Both the position numbers and the translations under genes were made by a program. A DNA stretch of 63,878 nt from CAMLOF01 sp041913045 (GTDB taxonomy: Bacteria > Pseudomonadota > Gammaproteobacteria > Burkholderiales > Burkholderiaceae_C), in contig JAYSGB010000023.1 in the NCBI GenBank assembly GCA_041913045.1, positions 1 to 63,878 on the forward strand, in the 5' to 3' direction. This document shows, one piece after another, positions 18,006 to 26,574 of the stretch (position 1 is its first letter; each line of letters opens with the position of its first letter). A model generated the notes under the pieces. It ran no database searches. It was given only the letters and a program-made list of their open reading frames with translations, and was not told the origin of the DNA.

Positions 18006-18934
18006 GCGTTGCGTCCTATGCGCTTGAGGTAAAAGCCGGTCACGAACAGCGACAACACAAACATGAACACCGCCAGCGTCGAGCCGTAGCCAACGTCGAG
18101 GTAGTCGATCGTTGTCTTGTGGATCAGCATGGCCAGGGTTTCGGTTGCGTTGCCCGGACCGCCCTTGGTCATCGTGTACGGGATGTCAAAAGTCTGCAGC
18201 GCCGTGATGGTGCGGAAGATCAGCGCGACGATGATCGATGGCATCAGCATCGGGATCGTGATCTGCCAGAACTGTTGCCATTTGGATGCACCGTCCACCT
18301 CTGCTGCTTCGTACAGAGATTTCGGGATCATCTGCAGGCCCGCCAGCAGGATCAACGCCATGAAGGAGCTGGTCTTCCAGATGATCGTCAGGCAGATCGC
18401 CGCGAATGCCCAATCGGGTTCCAGCAGCCACATGCGAGGCTCCGACTGGCCCAGGCGGCGAGCCACGTCGTTGACCACGCCATACTCGGAGTGAAAGAAC
18501 CAGGCGAAGATCAGACCCGCAAACGCCAGCGGCAGGGCCCACGGCAACAACAGCGCCAGGCGCACCGGCCACTGGCGCCTGAACGGCAGGTTGGCCAGTA
18601 AGGCCAGACCCAGCCCGGCCACCAGTGCTCCAGGTACGGTGATCAGTGTGATGAGAACCGTGTTCCAGGTCGCGTTCCAGAAGTCGTGGTCCTGCAGCAC
18701 CATCACGTAGTTTTCGAGGCCAACGAACTGTGCGCCAGTTCCCCCCGACAGGCGCAGATCGAAGAAGCTGTTCCAGATCAGCCGCCCTATCGGGTAGACC
18801 ACAATCAGGGCCAGCAGCACGAAGGCAGGCGCGAGCAGCATGAAGGCCAGGGCCTTGTCGCTCGGGTCCTTCAGCGGTTCGAATGTGCTCATGCGTGCCT
18901 CGTGCCCGGCCAAATTGCTGTCGTTCTTTTTCAC
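18002..18934 (-). CDS. Carbohydrate ABC transporter permease (MalF-like)
   Basis: A 310-residue permease with a long N-terminal segment, about six spans and the EAA loop EAAEVDGASKWQQFWQI, followed by a MalF-type C terminus (GPGNATETLAMLIHKT). It overlaps both neighbours by ATGA: its start with the binding-protein stop and its stop with the MalG-like start. A second in-frame ATG 14 codons in (MSTFEP) is possible, but the coupled start is preferred. Confidence 0.92.
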   Translation of the reverse strand: MKKNDSNLAGHEARMSTFEPLKDPSDKALAFMLLAPAFVLLALIVVYPIGRLIWNSFFDLRLSGGTGAQFVGLENYVMVLQDHDFWNATWNTVLITLITVPGALVAGLGLALLANLPFRRQWPVRLALLLPWALPLAFAGLIFAWFFHSEYGVVNDVARRLGQSEPRMWLLEPDWAFAAICLTIIWKTSSFMALILLAGLQMIPKSLYEAAEVDGASKWQQFWQITIPMLMPSIIVALIFRTITALQTFDIPYTMTKGGPGNATETLAMLIHKTTIDYLDVGYGSTLAVFMFVLSLFVTGFYLKRIGRNA

Positions 18935-20205
18935 CGCATCACGCGCCGCAGGCGCCCCTCGATTTCAGCCACACCTTCGTCTGGCTTCTTCGTGCGTGCC
19001 AGCACCGCGCTGGTCGTGGTCCGTATCACGTCGCTGACCTGCCCGTAATCACGCGACTGCGGGCGGCTGCGGCCCGCTGCCACAACGGGTGCCGCGTCTT
19101 TGAACCAAGGCACGGCCTTCTGAACTTCGGGGTCTTCGTATACCGGAATAGCGGTTGGCAGCAGCGAGCCTTCAATGGCCAGGAACTTGCTCGCCTCCGG
19201 GCTGGCCAGGAACTTCACCAGCTTGGCCGCCTCGGCCTTGTTCTTGCTGAAGGCACTCACCGCCCATTGCCACCCGCCCACGCAGGTCGCGCTCTTGCCA
19301 CCAGTCATGGCGGGCAAAGCCATCACCCCAACCTTGCCAGAGACCTTGCTGTCGGTGTCGTCCTTGAAGCGGTCCCACGCAAAGCCCCAGTTGATGGCGA
19401 ACACCACCTGGCCCGCCTTGAACTCGTTGACCGTGTCGGGGGTCTTGACCTCGGCGACGTTCTTCTTGATGACGCCCTGGTCAACCAGTGTCAGCCACTG
19501 GTTCAACCCCTTGGCCGCTGCGGCCTTGTCCAGTGTCAGCTTGCCAGCCGCATCGTTCAGCTCCTTGCCCTGGCTCCAATAGGGGAGCATGAAGGTGCAG
19601 ACGGCCCCCTCGATCGGCGCGCCCTGGATGGACAGCCCCTGCAGGTTGGGGTCGCCCTCCCCTTGCTGGATCTTGCGTGCCGAAACGGCCAGTTCGTCCC
19701 ATGTTTTCGGCTCAGGCAGCTTGTATTTCTCAAGCAGGTCGCGCCGGTAGTACATGAACATTGCATCGGCAAATGCCGGCATGGCAGCAATCTTGCCATC
19801 GATGACGTTTGCTGCTGCATAGGCTGGCAAATACGGCTTCATGACAGTGGCTGGGGCGCCCAGGTAGGCGTTGAGCGGCTCGATCCAGCCGGCACCCACG
19901 TATTGCGCCGGGTTCACGATGTCGATCATGAACAGGTCAATCGCGGGGTCCTTGGCGTTGAGCACCGTGCTCAGGTACTGGCGCTGCAGTTCCGAGGTGG
20001 CCCCCCCTGTCTCCACGTCAATCTTGACGCCGGGGTTTTTTGCCTGGTACTGATCGAAGAGCTTGCGCATCAGGTCAGGCCGCTGGCCCGAACCACCAGC
20101 GAATGCGCGCAGCCGGGTTTCGCCCTGCGCAATGGCGGGGGGCAGCACTGCGGTCAGAAGTGTGGCACTCAACAGCGCCAGAAGCTTGTGTCGTCTTTGC
20201 ATCAT
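18931..20205 (-). CDS. ABC transporter substrate-binding protein, family 1 (sugar type)
   Basis: A 424-residue periplasmic sugar-binding protein with a signal peptide (QRRHKLLALLSATLL... ending near AIAQG). Family-1 features include LFDQYQAKNPGVKIDVETGG, DLFMIDIVNPAQYVGAGWIEPL, AMPAFADAMFMYYRRDLLEK and INWGFAWDRF. It should capture the operon's substrate. In comparable sulfoglycolytic systems this subunit binds sulfoquinovosyl glycerol, which would fit here, but the ligand contacts cannot be judged by eye. Two adjacent ATG codons (20205 and 20202) follow GAGACG; either may be used. Confidence 0.9.
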   Translation of the reverse strand: MMQRRHKLLALLSATLLTAVLPPAIAQGETRLRAFAGGSGQRPDLMRKLFDQYQAKNPGVKIDVETGGATSELQRQYLSTVLNAKDPAIDLFMIDIVNPAQYVGAGWIEPLNAYLGAPATVMKPYLPAYAAANVIDGKIAAMPAFADAMFMYYRRDLLEKYKLPEPKTWDELAVSARKIQQGEGDPNLQGLSIQGAPIEGAVCTFMLPYWSQGKELNDAAGKLTLDKAAAAKGLNQWLTLVDQGVIKKNVAEVKTPDTVNEFKAGQVVFAINWGFAWDRFKDDTDSKVSGKVGVMALPAMTGGKSATCVGGWQWAVSAFSKNKAEAAKLVKFLASPEASKFLAIEGSLLPTAIPVYEDPEVQKAVPWFKDAAPVVAAGRSRPQSRDYGQVSDVIRTTTSAVLARTKKPDEGVAEIEGRLRRVMR

Positions 20206-20227
20206 CGTCTCCTTCGGTGGTGGTTGG

Positions 20228-21295
20228 TCAGACTAGTGCCTCGCCGCTGTCCGGGTGGAACAGATGCAAGTGCCCGGGGTTGAGGTAGAGCGCCAACTGG
20301 GTGCCCGGTGCCTCGCGAAAAGATGCTGGCAAGCGAGCGATCATTTCTGTGGCTCCGGCCTTGAGCGTCACGAGTGTTTCGGCCCCCAGCGGTTCGAGAA
20401 GGGACACCGTCGCAGCCAGATTCACGTCGCCTAGCTCGGGGGTCAGGCGCAGGTTCTCGGGGCGTATACCAAGCTTGACCGGGCCGCCACGGCCAGCAAG
20501 GCGGGACGGCAGCGGCAGACTCAGGCCTGCGCCCAGTTCCGCGTGCCCATCGGCCACCACGGCGTCCACCAGGTTCATGGGCGGCGCACCGGTGAACCCT
20601 GCGACAAACAAGGCGGCTGGCCGGTTGTAGATGGCGTCGGGCGTGTCGTACTGCATCTTGTGCCCGGCACTCAAAACGGCGATGCGGTCGGCCAGCGTCA
20701 TCGCCTCCACCTGGTCGTGGGTCACGTAAATCATGGTTGCGCCAAGGCGCTGGTGCAGGCGTTTGATCTCGGTGCGCATCTCGTGCCGCAGCTGGGCATC
20801 GAGGTTGGACAAGGGTTCGTCGAACAGGAACACGGCTGGCTGCCGCACGATGGCTCGCCCGATGGCAACCCGCTGGCGCTGGCCGCCCGAAAGTGCGGCC
20901 GGCTTGCGGTCCAGCATGTGGTCGATCCGCAGCAGGCGCGCGGCGTCCATCACCCGCCGTTTGATCTCGTCTTCAGGCGTCTTGCGCAGGCGCAGACCAA
21001 ACGCCATGTTGTCGTAGAGCGACTTGTGGGGGTACAGCGCATAGTCCTGGAACACCATGGCGATGTCGCGCGAGCGTGGCGGCCTGTCGTTGACGACCTG
21101 CCCGCCGATGCGCACTTCCCCGCCCGAGATCGATTCCAGGCCTGCAATCATCCGCAGCAGCGTGCTCTTGCCACAGCCGGAAGGGCCAACGAAGACCACG
21201 AACTCGCCATGACGAATTTCCAGGTCAATACCGTGGATCACATTGTTTTTGCCGTCGTAGTTCTTCACGACCTGGCGCAGTTCTACGGCTGCCAT
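20228..21295 (-). CDS. Carbohydrate ABC transporter ATP-binding protein (UgpC/MalK-like)
   Basis: A 355-residue ATPase with Walker A GPSGCGKSTLL near residues 37-47, signature LSGGQRQRVAIGRAIVRQP, Walker B FLFDEPLSNLDAQLR, the H-loop in YVTHDQVEAM and a C-terminal TOBE region (VKLGIRPENLRL). It energises the MalFG-like channel. Its start overlaps the aldolase stop codon in a TGATG arrangement, so transporter and aldolase genes are coupled. Confidence 0.93.
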   Translation of the reverse strand: MAAVELRQVVKNYDGKNNVIHGIDLEIRHGEFVVFVGPSGCGKSTLLRMIAGLESISGGEVRIGGQVVNDRPPRSRDIAMVFQDYALYPHKSLYDNMAFGLRLRKTPEDEIKRRVMDAARLLRIDHMLDRKPAALSGGQRQRVAIGRAIVRQPAVFLFDEPLSNLDAQLRHEMRTEIKRLHQRLGATMIYVTHDQVEAMTLADRIAVLSAGHKMQYDTPDAIYNRPAALFVAGFTGAPPMNLVDAVVADGHAELGAGLSLPLPSRLAGRGGPVKLGIRPENLRLTPELGDVNLAATVSLLEPLGAETLVTLKAGATEMIARLPASFREAPGTQLALYLNPGHLHLFHPDSGEALV

Positions 21296-22095
21296 CAGTA
21301 AGCTCCTTGAGAGGTTTGTGGGGTTTCGGAGGTGCCGGGTCCGCGCAGCGCGGACAACGCGCTCTGCGCACTGCGCATCAGCAAACCAAGATCCGATGCA
21401 ATGGCGACGAAATCAAATCCCATGGCGAGGTACTCCCGCACCACTTCCGGTGTTCCACCCACCGTTCCAATCGGTTTGCCCAGCGCCTTGGCTCGGCGCA
21501 CGGCGTCTGCCGTCATCGCAAGCACGCGCGGGTGAGTGAGCTGGCCCGGCAACCCCATGGTGGCCGAGAGGTCGCCAGGGCCGATGAACAAGGCATCCAC
21601 TCCCTCGACCTTGGCAATCTCGTCCAGCTTGCCGATGGCCTCGGCTGTTTCCAGCTGAACGATCACGCCGATGCTGCGGTTCGCCGTGGCCACGTAACCC
21701 TGGGCCGTGCCAAAGCGCGATGCCCGGCTCATTCCCGCGACCCCACGGCATCCTTCAGGCGGGTACCGGGTGGCCGCCACCGCTGCACGCGCCTCTTCGG
21801 CGTCCTGCACGAACGGCACGAGCAATGTGGCGGCGCCTGCATCGAGCACGCGCTTGATGGTCACGCGATCGTTCCAGGGCACCCGCACCACAGGCTTCAT
21901 TGGCGTTGCTGCCAAAGCCTGAAGCATGTGGACGACCTCCATCATGTCCAGCGGCGTGTGCTCCATGTCCACCACGCCCCAGTCAAAGCCCGCGCAGCCC
22001 ATCGCCTCGCAGACGATCGGGCTGGCCGACATCAGCCAGGTGCCCACCGGCGGCCGCGTTGCGGCATGGGCCATCAGTTCTTGAAATGCGTTCAT
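21295..22095 (-). CDS. HpcH/HpaI family aldolase (2-keto-3-deoxy sugar acid aldolase; candidate KDSG aldolase)
   Basis: A 266-residue class II pyruvate-dependent aldolase. Landmarks are GFDWGVVDMEHTPLD (catalytic His), the pyruvate-binding Arg in VVRVPWNDRVTIKR, RYPPEGCRGV, the metal Glu in VIVQLETAEAI and the metal Asp in FIGPGDLSATMG. It cleaves 2-keto-3-deoxyaldonates to pyruvate plus an aldehyde. After the dehydratase encoded upstream it would give pyruvate and sulfolactaldehyde in a sulfo-ED pathway, or lactaldehyde or glycolaldehyde in a deoxysugar or pentose pathway; the operon's aldehyde dehydrogenase would take over from there. Confidence 0.92.
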   Translation of the reverse strand: MNAFQELMAHAATRPPVGTWLMSASPIVCEAMGCAGFDWGVVDMEHTPLDMMEVVHMLQALAATPMKPVVRVPWNDRVTIKRVLDAGAATLLVPFVQDAEEARAAVAATRYPPEGCRGVAGMSRASRFGTAQGYVATANRSIGVIVQLETAEAIGKLDEIAKVEGVDALFIGPGDLSATMGLPGQLTHPRVLAMTADAVRRAKALGKPIGTVGGTPEVVREYLAMGFDFVAIASDLGLLMRSAQSALSALRGPGTSETPQTSQGAY

Positions 22096-22105
22096 CAGCG
22101 TGCTT

Positions 22106-23842
22106 TCAAAATATCGGGTACTCGGGCGAAGGGGTGTCGCCCTGCAAAAAGTCGAAATCGCAGCCTTCGTGGGCCTGGGTCACATGCTCCTGGTACAGGC
22201 GGATGTAGCCCCGTTGGTGGGGGCGTGCTGGTGGCGTCCAGGCGGCACGGCGGCGTTCAAGTTCCGCTTCTTCGACAAGCAGGTCGATACGGCCCGCAGA
22301 GACGTCAATGGCGATCTCGTCCCCGTTCTTGACAAGTGCGAGCGGCCCGCCCACAGCGCTCTCGGGGCTCACGTGCAGTACACAGCTGCCGTAATGCGTG
22401 CCGCTCATGCGTGCGTCTGAAATGCGCACCATGTCACGTACGCCGCGTGCGAGCAATTTTTTCGGAATCGGCAGACCGCCCCATTCAGGCATGCCGGGCG
22501 CTCCCACCGGCCCAGCGTTGCGCAAGACGAGCACGGTGTTTTCATCGCAGTCCAGTTCAGGGTCGGCACAACGCTCCACCATCTCTTGCGGGTTGTCAAA
22601 CACCAGCGCCCTGCCCCTGTGGCGCAGGAATTTCGGGCTTGCTGCGCTGGCCTTCATCACTGCGCCTGCGGGCGCGAGGTTGCCGCGCAGCACGGCCAAT
22701 GCCCCTGCGGTGCTCACCGGCCGGTCCAGGGGGCGAATCACTTCATCGTCGAGCGATTCGCGGCCAGCAATGTTTTCTGCCACCGTGCGCCCCGTGACCG
22801 TCAGCTCTCCCAGAGACAATTGCTCGCGCATGCGGTTCATCAAGGCGGGCACGCCACCTGCGTAATGGAAATCCTCCATCAGGCGGTCGCCGCTAGGAAA
22901 CAAGTTCGCCAACACCGGAATGCGGCGCCCCAGTTCATCCAGATCGTCCAGGCTCAAATCGACACCGGCGCGCCGCGCCATGGCAATCACATGCACTGCG
23001 GCGTTGGTTGAACCGCCCAGAGCCATCTGTATGGTGGCGGCGTTGACGAAAGCGCCCCGGGTCAGGATGCGTGAGGGAGTCAGGTCGTCCCAGATCATCT
23101 GTACGATGCGTTCGCCGCAGTCTGCCGCCATCCTTGAGTGCCCGGCATCCATTGCCGGTATCGTGGTTGAGCCCGGCAACGCAAGACCCAAGGCTTCGAC
23201 GATGGCGGTCATGGTGCTGGCCGTTCCCATCGTGTTGCACGTGCCCGGGGAGCGTGTCATCTTGGCCTCCAGGCGCACCCAATCGGAATCATCGATGCGC
23301 CCTGCCTGGTATTCGTCCCAGAACATGCGTGTGTGGGTGCCGGCGCCAATGAGCCGCGTGGGCTCGCCCGGCCTGAGGTGTCTGTCACTCAACATCGGGC
23401 CCGCCGAGCAAAACAGCGTTGGCAGGTTCGCGCTTATCGCCCCCATCAGTGTCCCGGGCGTCGTCTTGTCGCACCCGGCGAGCAACACCACGCCGTCCAG
23501 CGGCAGCGAACGCAGCAGCTCCTCGGCTTCCATGGCCAGGAAGTTCCTGTAGAGCATGGTGGTGGGCTTGACCATCACCTCCCCCAGGCTCATTGCAGGC
23601 AGCTCGAAGGGCATTCCGCCTGCCATCAACACCCCGCGCTTGACGCTTTCCGCCCTTTCCCGCAAATGCGCATGGCATGGTGAGAGGTCGCTCCAGGTGT
23701 TGATGATGCCGACGATGGGCCGCTCCAACACGTCTTCCCGGCGCAGGCCCATTTGCTGAATGCGCTGGCGGTGGGCGAAGCCCCGCATGTCGTTGGCGGC
23801 AAACCAACGGCGGCTGCGTAGGTTGTCGAGAGTTAAGGTCAT
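22106..23842 (-). CDS. IlvD/Edd family sugar-acid dehydratase
   Basis: A 578-residue Fe-S dehydratase. Cluster cysteines are in DLSPCHAHL, LLAGCDKTTPG and SPGTCNTMGTAST, and the substrate region LGGSTNAAVHVIAMA is present. The C terminus (RGYIRLYQEHVTQ...) is of the aldonate-dehydratase type rather than the branched-chain dihydroxyacid type. It removes water from an aldonate to give the 2-keto-3-deoxy acid. It is the first gene of the 12-gene operon and is read divergently from the LacI-type regulator, with an operator-like palindrome between. The ATG at 23842 begins MTLTLDNLRSRRWF; no strong Shine-Dalgarno sequence is seen. Confidence 0.92.
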   Translation of the reverse strand: MTLTLDNLRSRRWFAANDMRGFAHRQRIQQMGLRREDVLERPIVGIINTWSDLSPCHAHLRERAESVKRGVLMAGGMPFELPAMSLGEVMVKPTTMLYRNFLAMEAEELLRSLPLDGVVLLAGCDKTTPGTLMGAISANLPTLFCSAGPMLSDRHLRPGEPTRLIGAGTHTRMFWDEYQAGRIDDSDWVRLEAKMTRSPGTCNTMGTASTMTAIVEALGLALPGSTTIPAMDAGHSRMAADCGERIVQMIWDDLTPSRILTRGAFVNAATIQMALGGSTNAAVHVIAMARRAGVDLSLDDLDELGRRIPVLANLFPSGDRLMEDFHYAGGVPALMNRMREQLSLGELTVTGRTVAENIAGRESLDDEVIRPLDRPVSTAGALAVLRGNLAPAGAVMKASAASPKFLRHRGRALVFDNPQEMVERCADPELDCDENTVLVLRNAGPVGAPGMPEWGGLPIPKKLLARGVRDMVRISDARMSGTHYGSCVLHVSPESAVGGPLALVKNGDEIAIDVSAGRIDLLVEEAELERRRAAWTPPARPHQRGYIRLYQEHVTQAHEGCDFDFLQGDTPSPEYPIF

Positions 23843-23884
23843 CAGATTTCCTTGGGCTCTGAATACGGCGTTGAAGTCATCTAG

Positions 23885-23898
23885 TGTTACCGGTAACA
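23885..23898. promoter_or_regulatory. LacI/GntR-type operator palindrome
   Basis: TGTTACCGGTAACA is a perfect 14-bp palindrome with the central CG typical of LacI-family operators (extended to 18 bp with one mismatch). It lies 42 bp upstream of the dehydratase ATG and about 45 bp upstream of the regulator ATG, so it could control both directions. Confidence 0.85.
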
Positions 23899-23925
23899 TT
23901 AACGGCGGTGCAAACTTTACACATC

Positions 23926-23935
23926 GGTAATTACC
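23926..23935. promoter_or_regulatory. Second short palindrome before the LacI-type gene
   Basis: GGTAATTACC is a perfect 10-bp palindrome ending 8 bp before the regulator ATG. It shares the GGTAA/TTACC half-sites of the larger operator but lacks the central CG step. It may be an auxiliary or autoregulatory site overlapping the translation start region. Confidence 0.5.
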
Positions 23936-23943
23936 CTAGATTG

Positions 23944-25023
23944 ATGTCATCCACCCCGGAATTCAGCCGCCGTCCCAGGCGCGGTCATGGTCGCCCTACC
24001 CTCCACGACGTGGCGGAGGCCGCAGGCGTGACCCGCATCACCGTCTCGCGGTACATACGCCAACCCGAGCGTGTTGCGGAAGCCACGGCGGCCAAGATTC
24101 GTGAAGCGATCGAGCGCACAGGCTACGTCCCCAATCAGCTGGCCGGCCACCTGGCCAGCGGGGCTTCGCGCCTGGTCGCTGCGCTGATCCCGAATGTGGG
24201 CCACTCGATCTTTGCGGAAACCATACAAAGCCTGACGGAGGGTCTCCACGGCAGTGGCTTCGAACTACTGCTGCTGTCCACAGGTTACTCGCTGGAGCGC
24301 GAGGAGGCCCAATTGCGTGCCCTGACCGGATGGGCGCCAGGGGCCATCGTGGTCACTGGGCGGCAGCACACGCCTGGCGCCTTGCGGATGTTGCGCGAAG
24401 CCCGGGACGCGGGAACGCCCGTCGTCGAAATCTGGGACCATCACAGCCAAAACACCGACCCCGAGGATTTCGCACAGATCGGCTTTGACCACTTCCAGAC
24501 TGGCCGCCAGATGGCTGCGCGCCTCGTCGAACTCGGACACCGCAGCCTGGCCTACGTGGACAGCGGCGTGACCGAGGACTTTCGCGCCCACGAGCGCGGC
24601 GACGGTTTCGAAGCCGAAGCGCGCGCCCTTGGCGCAAAGGTCAAGCGTCTGCGCGCCAACACTGGCGATGCGTTTGACGCAGGCCGCGAAGTGCTGCCCA
24701 GCTTGTTGGCGGAAGCGAAATCGCCCATCACTGCAGCGGCATACGCCAATGACCACCTGGCCTGCGGAACGCTGATGGAAGCCCATGCACAGGGTATTGA
24801 AGTGCCGGGCCGTCTTGCCTTGCTTGGGTTCGGTGACTTTCCGATCGGCCGTCAGCTGGATCCGTCGCTGTCAACCGTGCACCCTCCGACAGCAGAAATT
24901 GGACGCGTCACGGCACGTGCCGTTCTGGAGTCGATTGCGGAAGGACAGGAGCCGCTCAGTGAGGCCCTGTCTTGCACGCTGATAGAGCGGATGAGCACGT
25001 CGACCAAGACCGGTCGCTTGTGA
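23944..25023 (+). CDS. LacI family transcriptional regulator
   Basis: A 359-residue repressor. The helix-turn-helix is PTLHDVAEAAGVTRITVSRY near residues 18-37, with the hinge helix following (IREAIERTGYVPNQLAGHLA) and a periplasmic-binding-protein-like ligand domain behind it. The ATG at 23944 gives the normal family N terminus; in-frame codons from 23884 would run through the operator and are unlikely. It is divergent from the 12-gene sugar catabolic operon and most likely represses it until the substrate or an intermediate binds. Confidence 0.93.
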   Translation: MSSTPEFSRRPRRGHGRPTLHDVAEAAGVTRITVSRYIRQPERVAEATAAKIREAIERTGYVPNQLAGHLASGASRLVAALIPNVGHSIFAETIQSLTEGLHGSGFELLLLSTGYSLEREEAQLRALTGWAPGAIVVTGRQHTPGALRMLREARDAGTPVVEIWDHHSQNTDPEDFAQIGFDHFQTGRQMAARLVELGHRSLAYVDSGVTEDFRAHERGDGFEAEARALGAKVKRLRANTGDAFDAGREVLPSLLAEAKSPITAAAYANDHLACGTLMEAHAQGIEVPGRLALLGFGDFPIGRQLDPSLSTVHPPTAEIGRVTARAVLESIAEGQEPLSEALSCTLIERMSTSTKTGRL

Positions 25024-25042
25024 TTTTTGAGCCTTGAGCCGT

Positions 25043-25945
25043 TCAGGGCGCAGTCAACGTCAGCCTGTGCTTGCCGAATATCTCCAGCATCTGCCCAGAA
25101 GCTTGCAAACTTGCCATGGCCACTTCCAGGGCTTTGCGCAGCTCATGGTTGGCTGACTTGATAGCGACCCCAATGGGCCAACCCCGGGAAGCGCGGTGCC
25201 CCATGTCGAAGTCGACAAGGCGCAAATGCTGGGTGGGCACGGTGCTCTTGTTCATTGCCGTTTCGGCCGCAGACCGGGTGATGTAGGTGGCAGCGGCATC
25301 GCCGTTGATGACTGTCTGCGCGGCCTGGCTTGCTGAGGCCAGGATGCGCACCTGCTCGCGCAGCAGCCCGCCGCCGTAACCCAGCATGGCGCTGGTCAAG
25401 CCGGTGCCCATCTCGCCCGCCAGCGGCAGGCTTTGCAGGTCTTCGGGGGTGCGCGGCTCGCTCAGGCGCCTGCTGTCGTACATCAAAACCGGCCGCTCCG
25501 ACATGTAGGGCGTGAGGATCAGCACCTTGCGGTTGCCGAACATCAGGTTGCGGTCAACGGGCACGCGCATCATCATGTCAGCGGGGCCGAAGCCGAGGTA
25601 ATGCCCGCGTTCCACCATCCAGCGCAGATCGGCGCCCATGTCCTCGCCTGCGCTGAAGGGCAGGAAGCTGGCGTTCAAGCCCATTTGCGCGGCCAATGCT
25701 CGCGCGACATCAACGTCCAGCCCCTGCAACTGCCCGCCTGCTTCAAACGAATAAGGCGGGTTGTCTTTGTATACGGCCACTTTCAGGGTGCCTGTTTCCC
25801 TGATCTTGGTGAACAACTCGCCTTCGTCGTCGGCCTGTGCCCATGCGGGGGCAGCAAGAGCAGATGTCAAGGCGAGCAGACAGGCCCTGCGGCTCAAACC
25901 GAGGGCCGTGGCAGGCTGAGGGGTGCGTGCGTGCTGGGTCGTCAC
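25043..25945 (-). CDS. Quinoprotein-associated periplasmic substrate-binding-domain protein (XoxJ-like)
   Basis: A 300-residue exported protein with a signal region (LSRRACLLALTSALAAPAWA) and a family-3 binding-protein fold (ETGTLKVAVYKDNPPYSFEAG, LQGLDVDVARALAAQMGL). Stand-alone proteins of this sort accompany PQQ-dependent dehydrogenases; the XoxJ of methylotrophs is the best known, thought to help activate the dehydrogenase. I prefer the GTG at 25945 because AGGAG lies 9 nt upstream; an alternative start at 25996 would overlap the cytochrome gene. It is second in an operon with that cytochrome, downstream of a sigma54 promoter. Confidence 0.82.
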   Translation of the reverse strand: MTTQHARTPQPATALGLSRRACLLALTSALAAPAWAQADDEGELFTKIRETGTLKVAVYKDNPPYSFEAGGQLQGLDVDVARALAAQMGLNASFLPFSAGEDMGADLRWMVERGHYLGFGPADMMMRVPVDRNLMFGNRKVLILTPYMSERPVLMYDSRRLSEPRTPEDLQSLPLAGEMGTGLTSAMLGYGGGLLREQVRILASASQAAQTVINGDAAATYITRSAAETAMNKSTVPTQHLRLVDFDMGHRASRGWPIGVAIKSANHELRKALEVAMASLQASGQMLEIFGKHRLTLTAP

Positions 25946-25973
25946 GGCATGGCTCCTGCGGCTGCGCCCGGGT

Positions 25974-26456
25974 TCAGGGTTCCCGGCGGGTTTCAAGGTA
26001 GGTGCGGATGGTCCAGATGGCTTCCTGGCTCAACGTTCCTTCGAAGGGAGGCATGTAGACGCGTCCATCGCGTGTGCGCCCACGCCGGACCGTTGCCAGG
26101 AAGAAGTCGTCCATCTCCTTGAAGCATGCGTTCTTCTTGGCATCGTCGGCGTAGCCCATGCATTCGCTGTCGAGTTTGCGCAGGTCCGGCGCTATGCCGC
26201 CGGAGATGGCTTCCAGGCCATGGCAACGCGCGCAGTTCTGGTTATAGGCCGAGGTGCCGATGCGCAATGCCTCGCTGCGGGCGGGGCCGCTGCTGTAGGG
26301 GTTGCTTTCGTGCCATTTGTTGCCGAGTTGCGGCAAGGTGCTGGTATCCACGGCCTGCGGGGTCACGTCTCCGTGGGCCCAGGCGCTGGACAGCGCCGTG
26401 GTTGCGATGAGGGCGGCAGCAAGTGCCTTGCGGGTGCGGGGCAGATGGAATTTCAT
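25974..26456 (-). CDS. pedF: Cytochrome c-550, PedF-like
   Basis: A 160-residue periplasmic cytochrome with a signal peptide (KALAAALIATTALSSAWA). The single heme site is CARCH in AYNQNCARCHGLEAISGGIA, and the distal Met is likely in RVYMPPFEGTL. The sequence around HGDVTPQAVDTSTLPQLGNKW matches the PedF/ExaB-type electron acceptor of quinoprotein alcohol dehydrogenases. It would carry electrons from the PQQ dehydrogenase encoded at 34725 to the respiratory chain. It is preceded by GGAGAC and by a clear sigma54 promoter at 26498-26513. Confidence 0.9.
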   Translation of the reverse strand: MKFHLPRTRKALAAALIATTALSSAWAHGDVTPQAVDTSTLPQLGNKWHESNPYSSGPARSEALRIGTSAYNQNCARCHGLEAISGGIAPDLRKLDSECMGYADDAKKNACFKEMDDFFLATVRRGRTRDGRVYMPPFEGTLSQEAIWTIRTYLETRREP

Positions 26457-26497
26457 CTGATGTCTCCTTATTGAAAAATCGCAGATGACCCTGGTTT

Positions 26498-26513
26498 AGC
26501 AATATGCAGGCCA
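26498..26513 (-). promoter_or_regulatory. Sigma54 (-24/-12) promoter of the cytochrome c-550 operon
   Basis: Read on the minus strand the site is TGGCCTGCATATTGCT, matching the consensus TGGCACG-N4-TTGCW with invariant GG and GC at the right spacing and two mismatches in the -24 element. It lies 42 bp upstream of the cytochrome start codon, next to the gene of a sigma54-dependent activator. Confidence 0.8.
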
Positions 26514-26557
26514 CCTGCGGGCCATGCTGCGTGGGCACATCTGGCCCGGGAACGGGT

Positions 26558-26574
26558 TGTTCTGTTTTGGAACA
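26558..26574. promoter_or_regulatory. Putative activator-binding site (UAS) upstream of the cytochrome promoter
   Basis: TGTTCTGTTTTGGAACA is a perfect 5-bp dyad with a 7-bp spacer, 44 bp upstream of the -24 element. The dehydrogenase promoter has a near-identical element (36593-36609) at 42 bp. Nearby AACACCTGTT (26571-26580) and AACAGGTGTT (26630-26639) form a further perfect inverted repeat. The likely binder is the AcoR-type activator encoded at 26749. Confidence 0.6.

Noticed and set aside
11161..23842. Reading the sugar operon simply as an L-arabinose or xylose pathway
   Set aside because: Not excluded, but a TauE/SafE exporter, GabD-like dehydrogenase and extra Gfo/Idh/MocA protein fit sulfoquinovose better; kept as the alternative.
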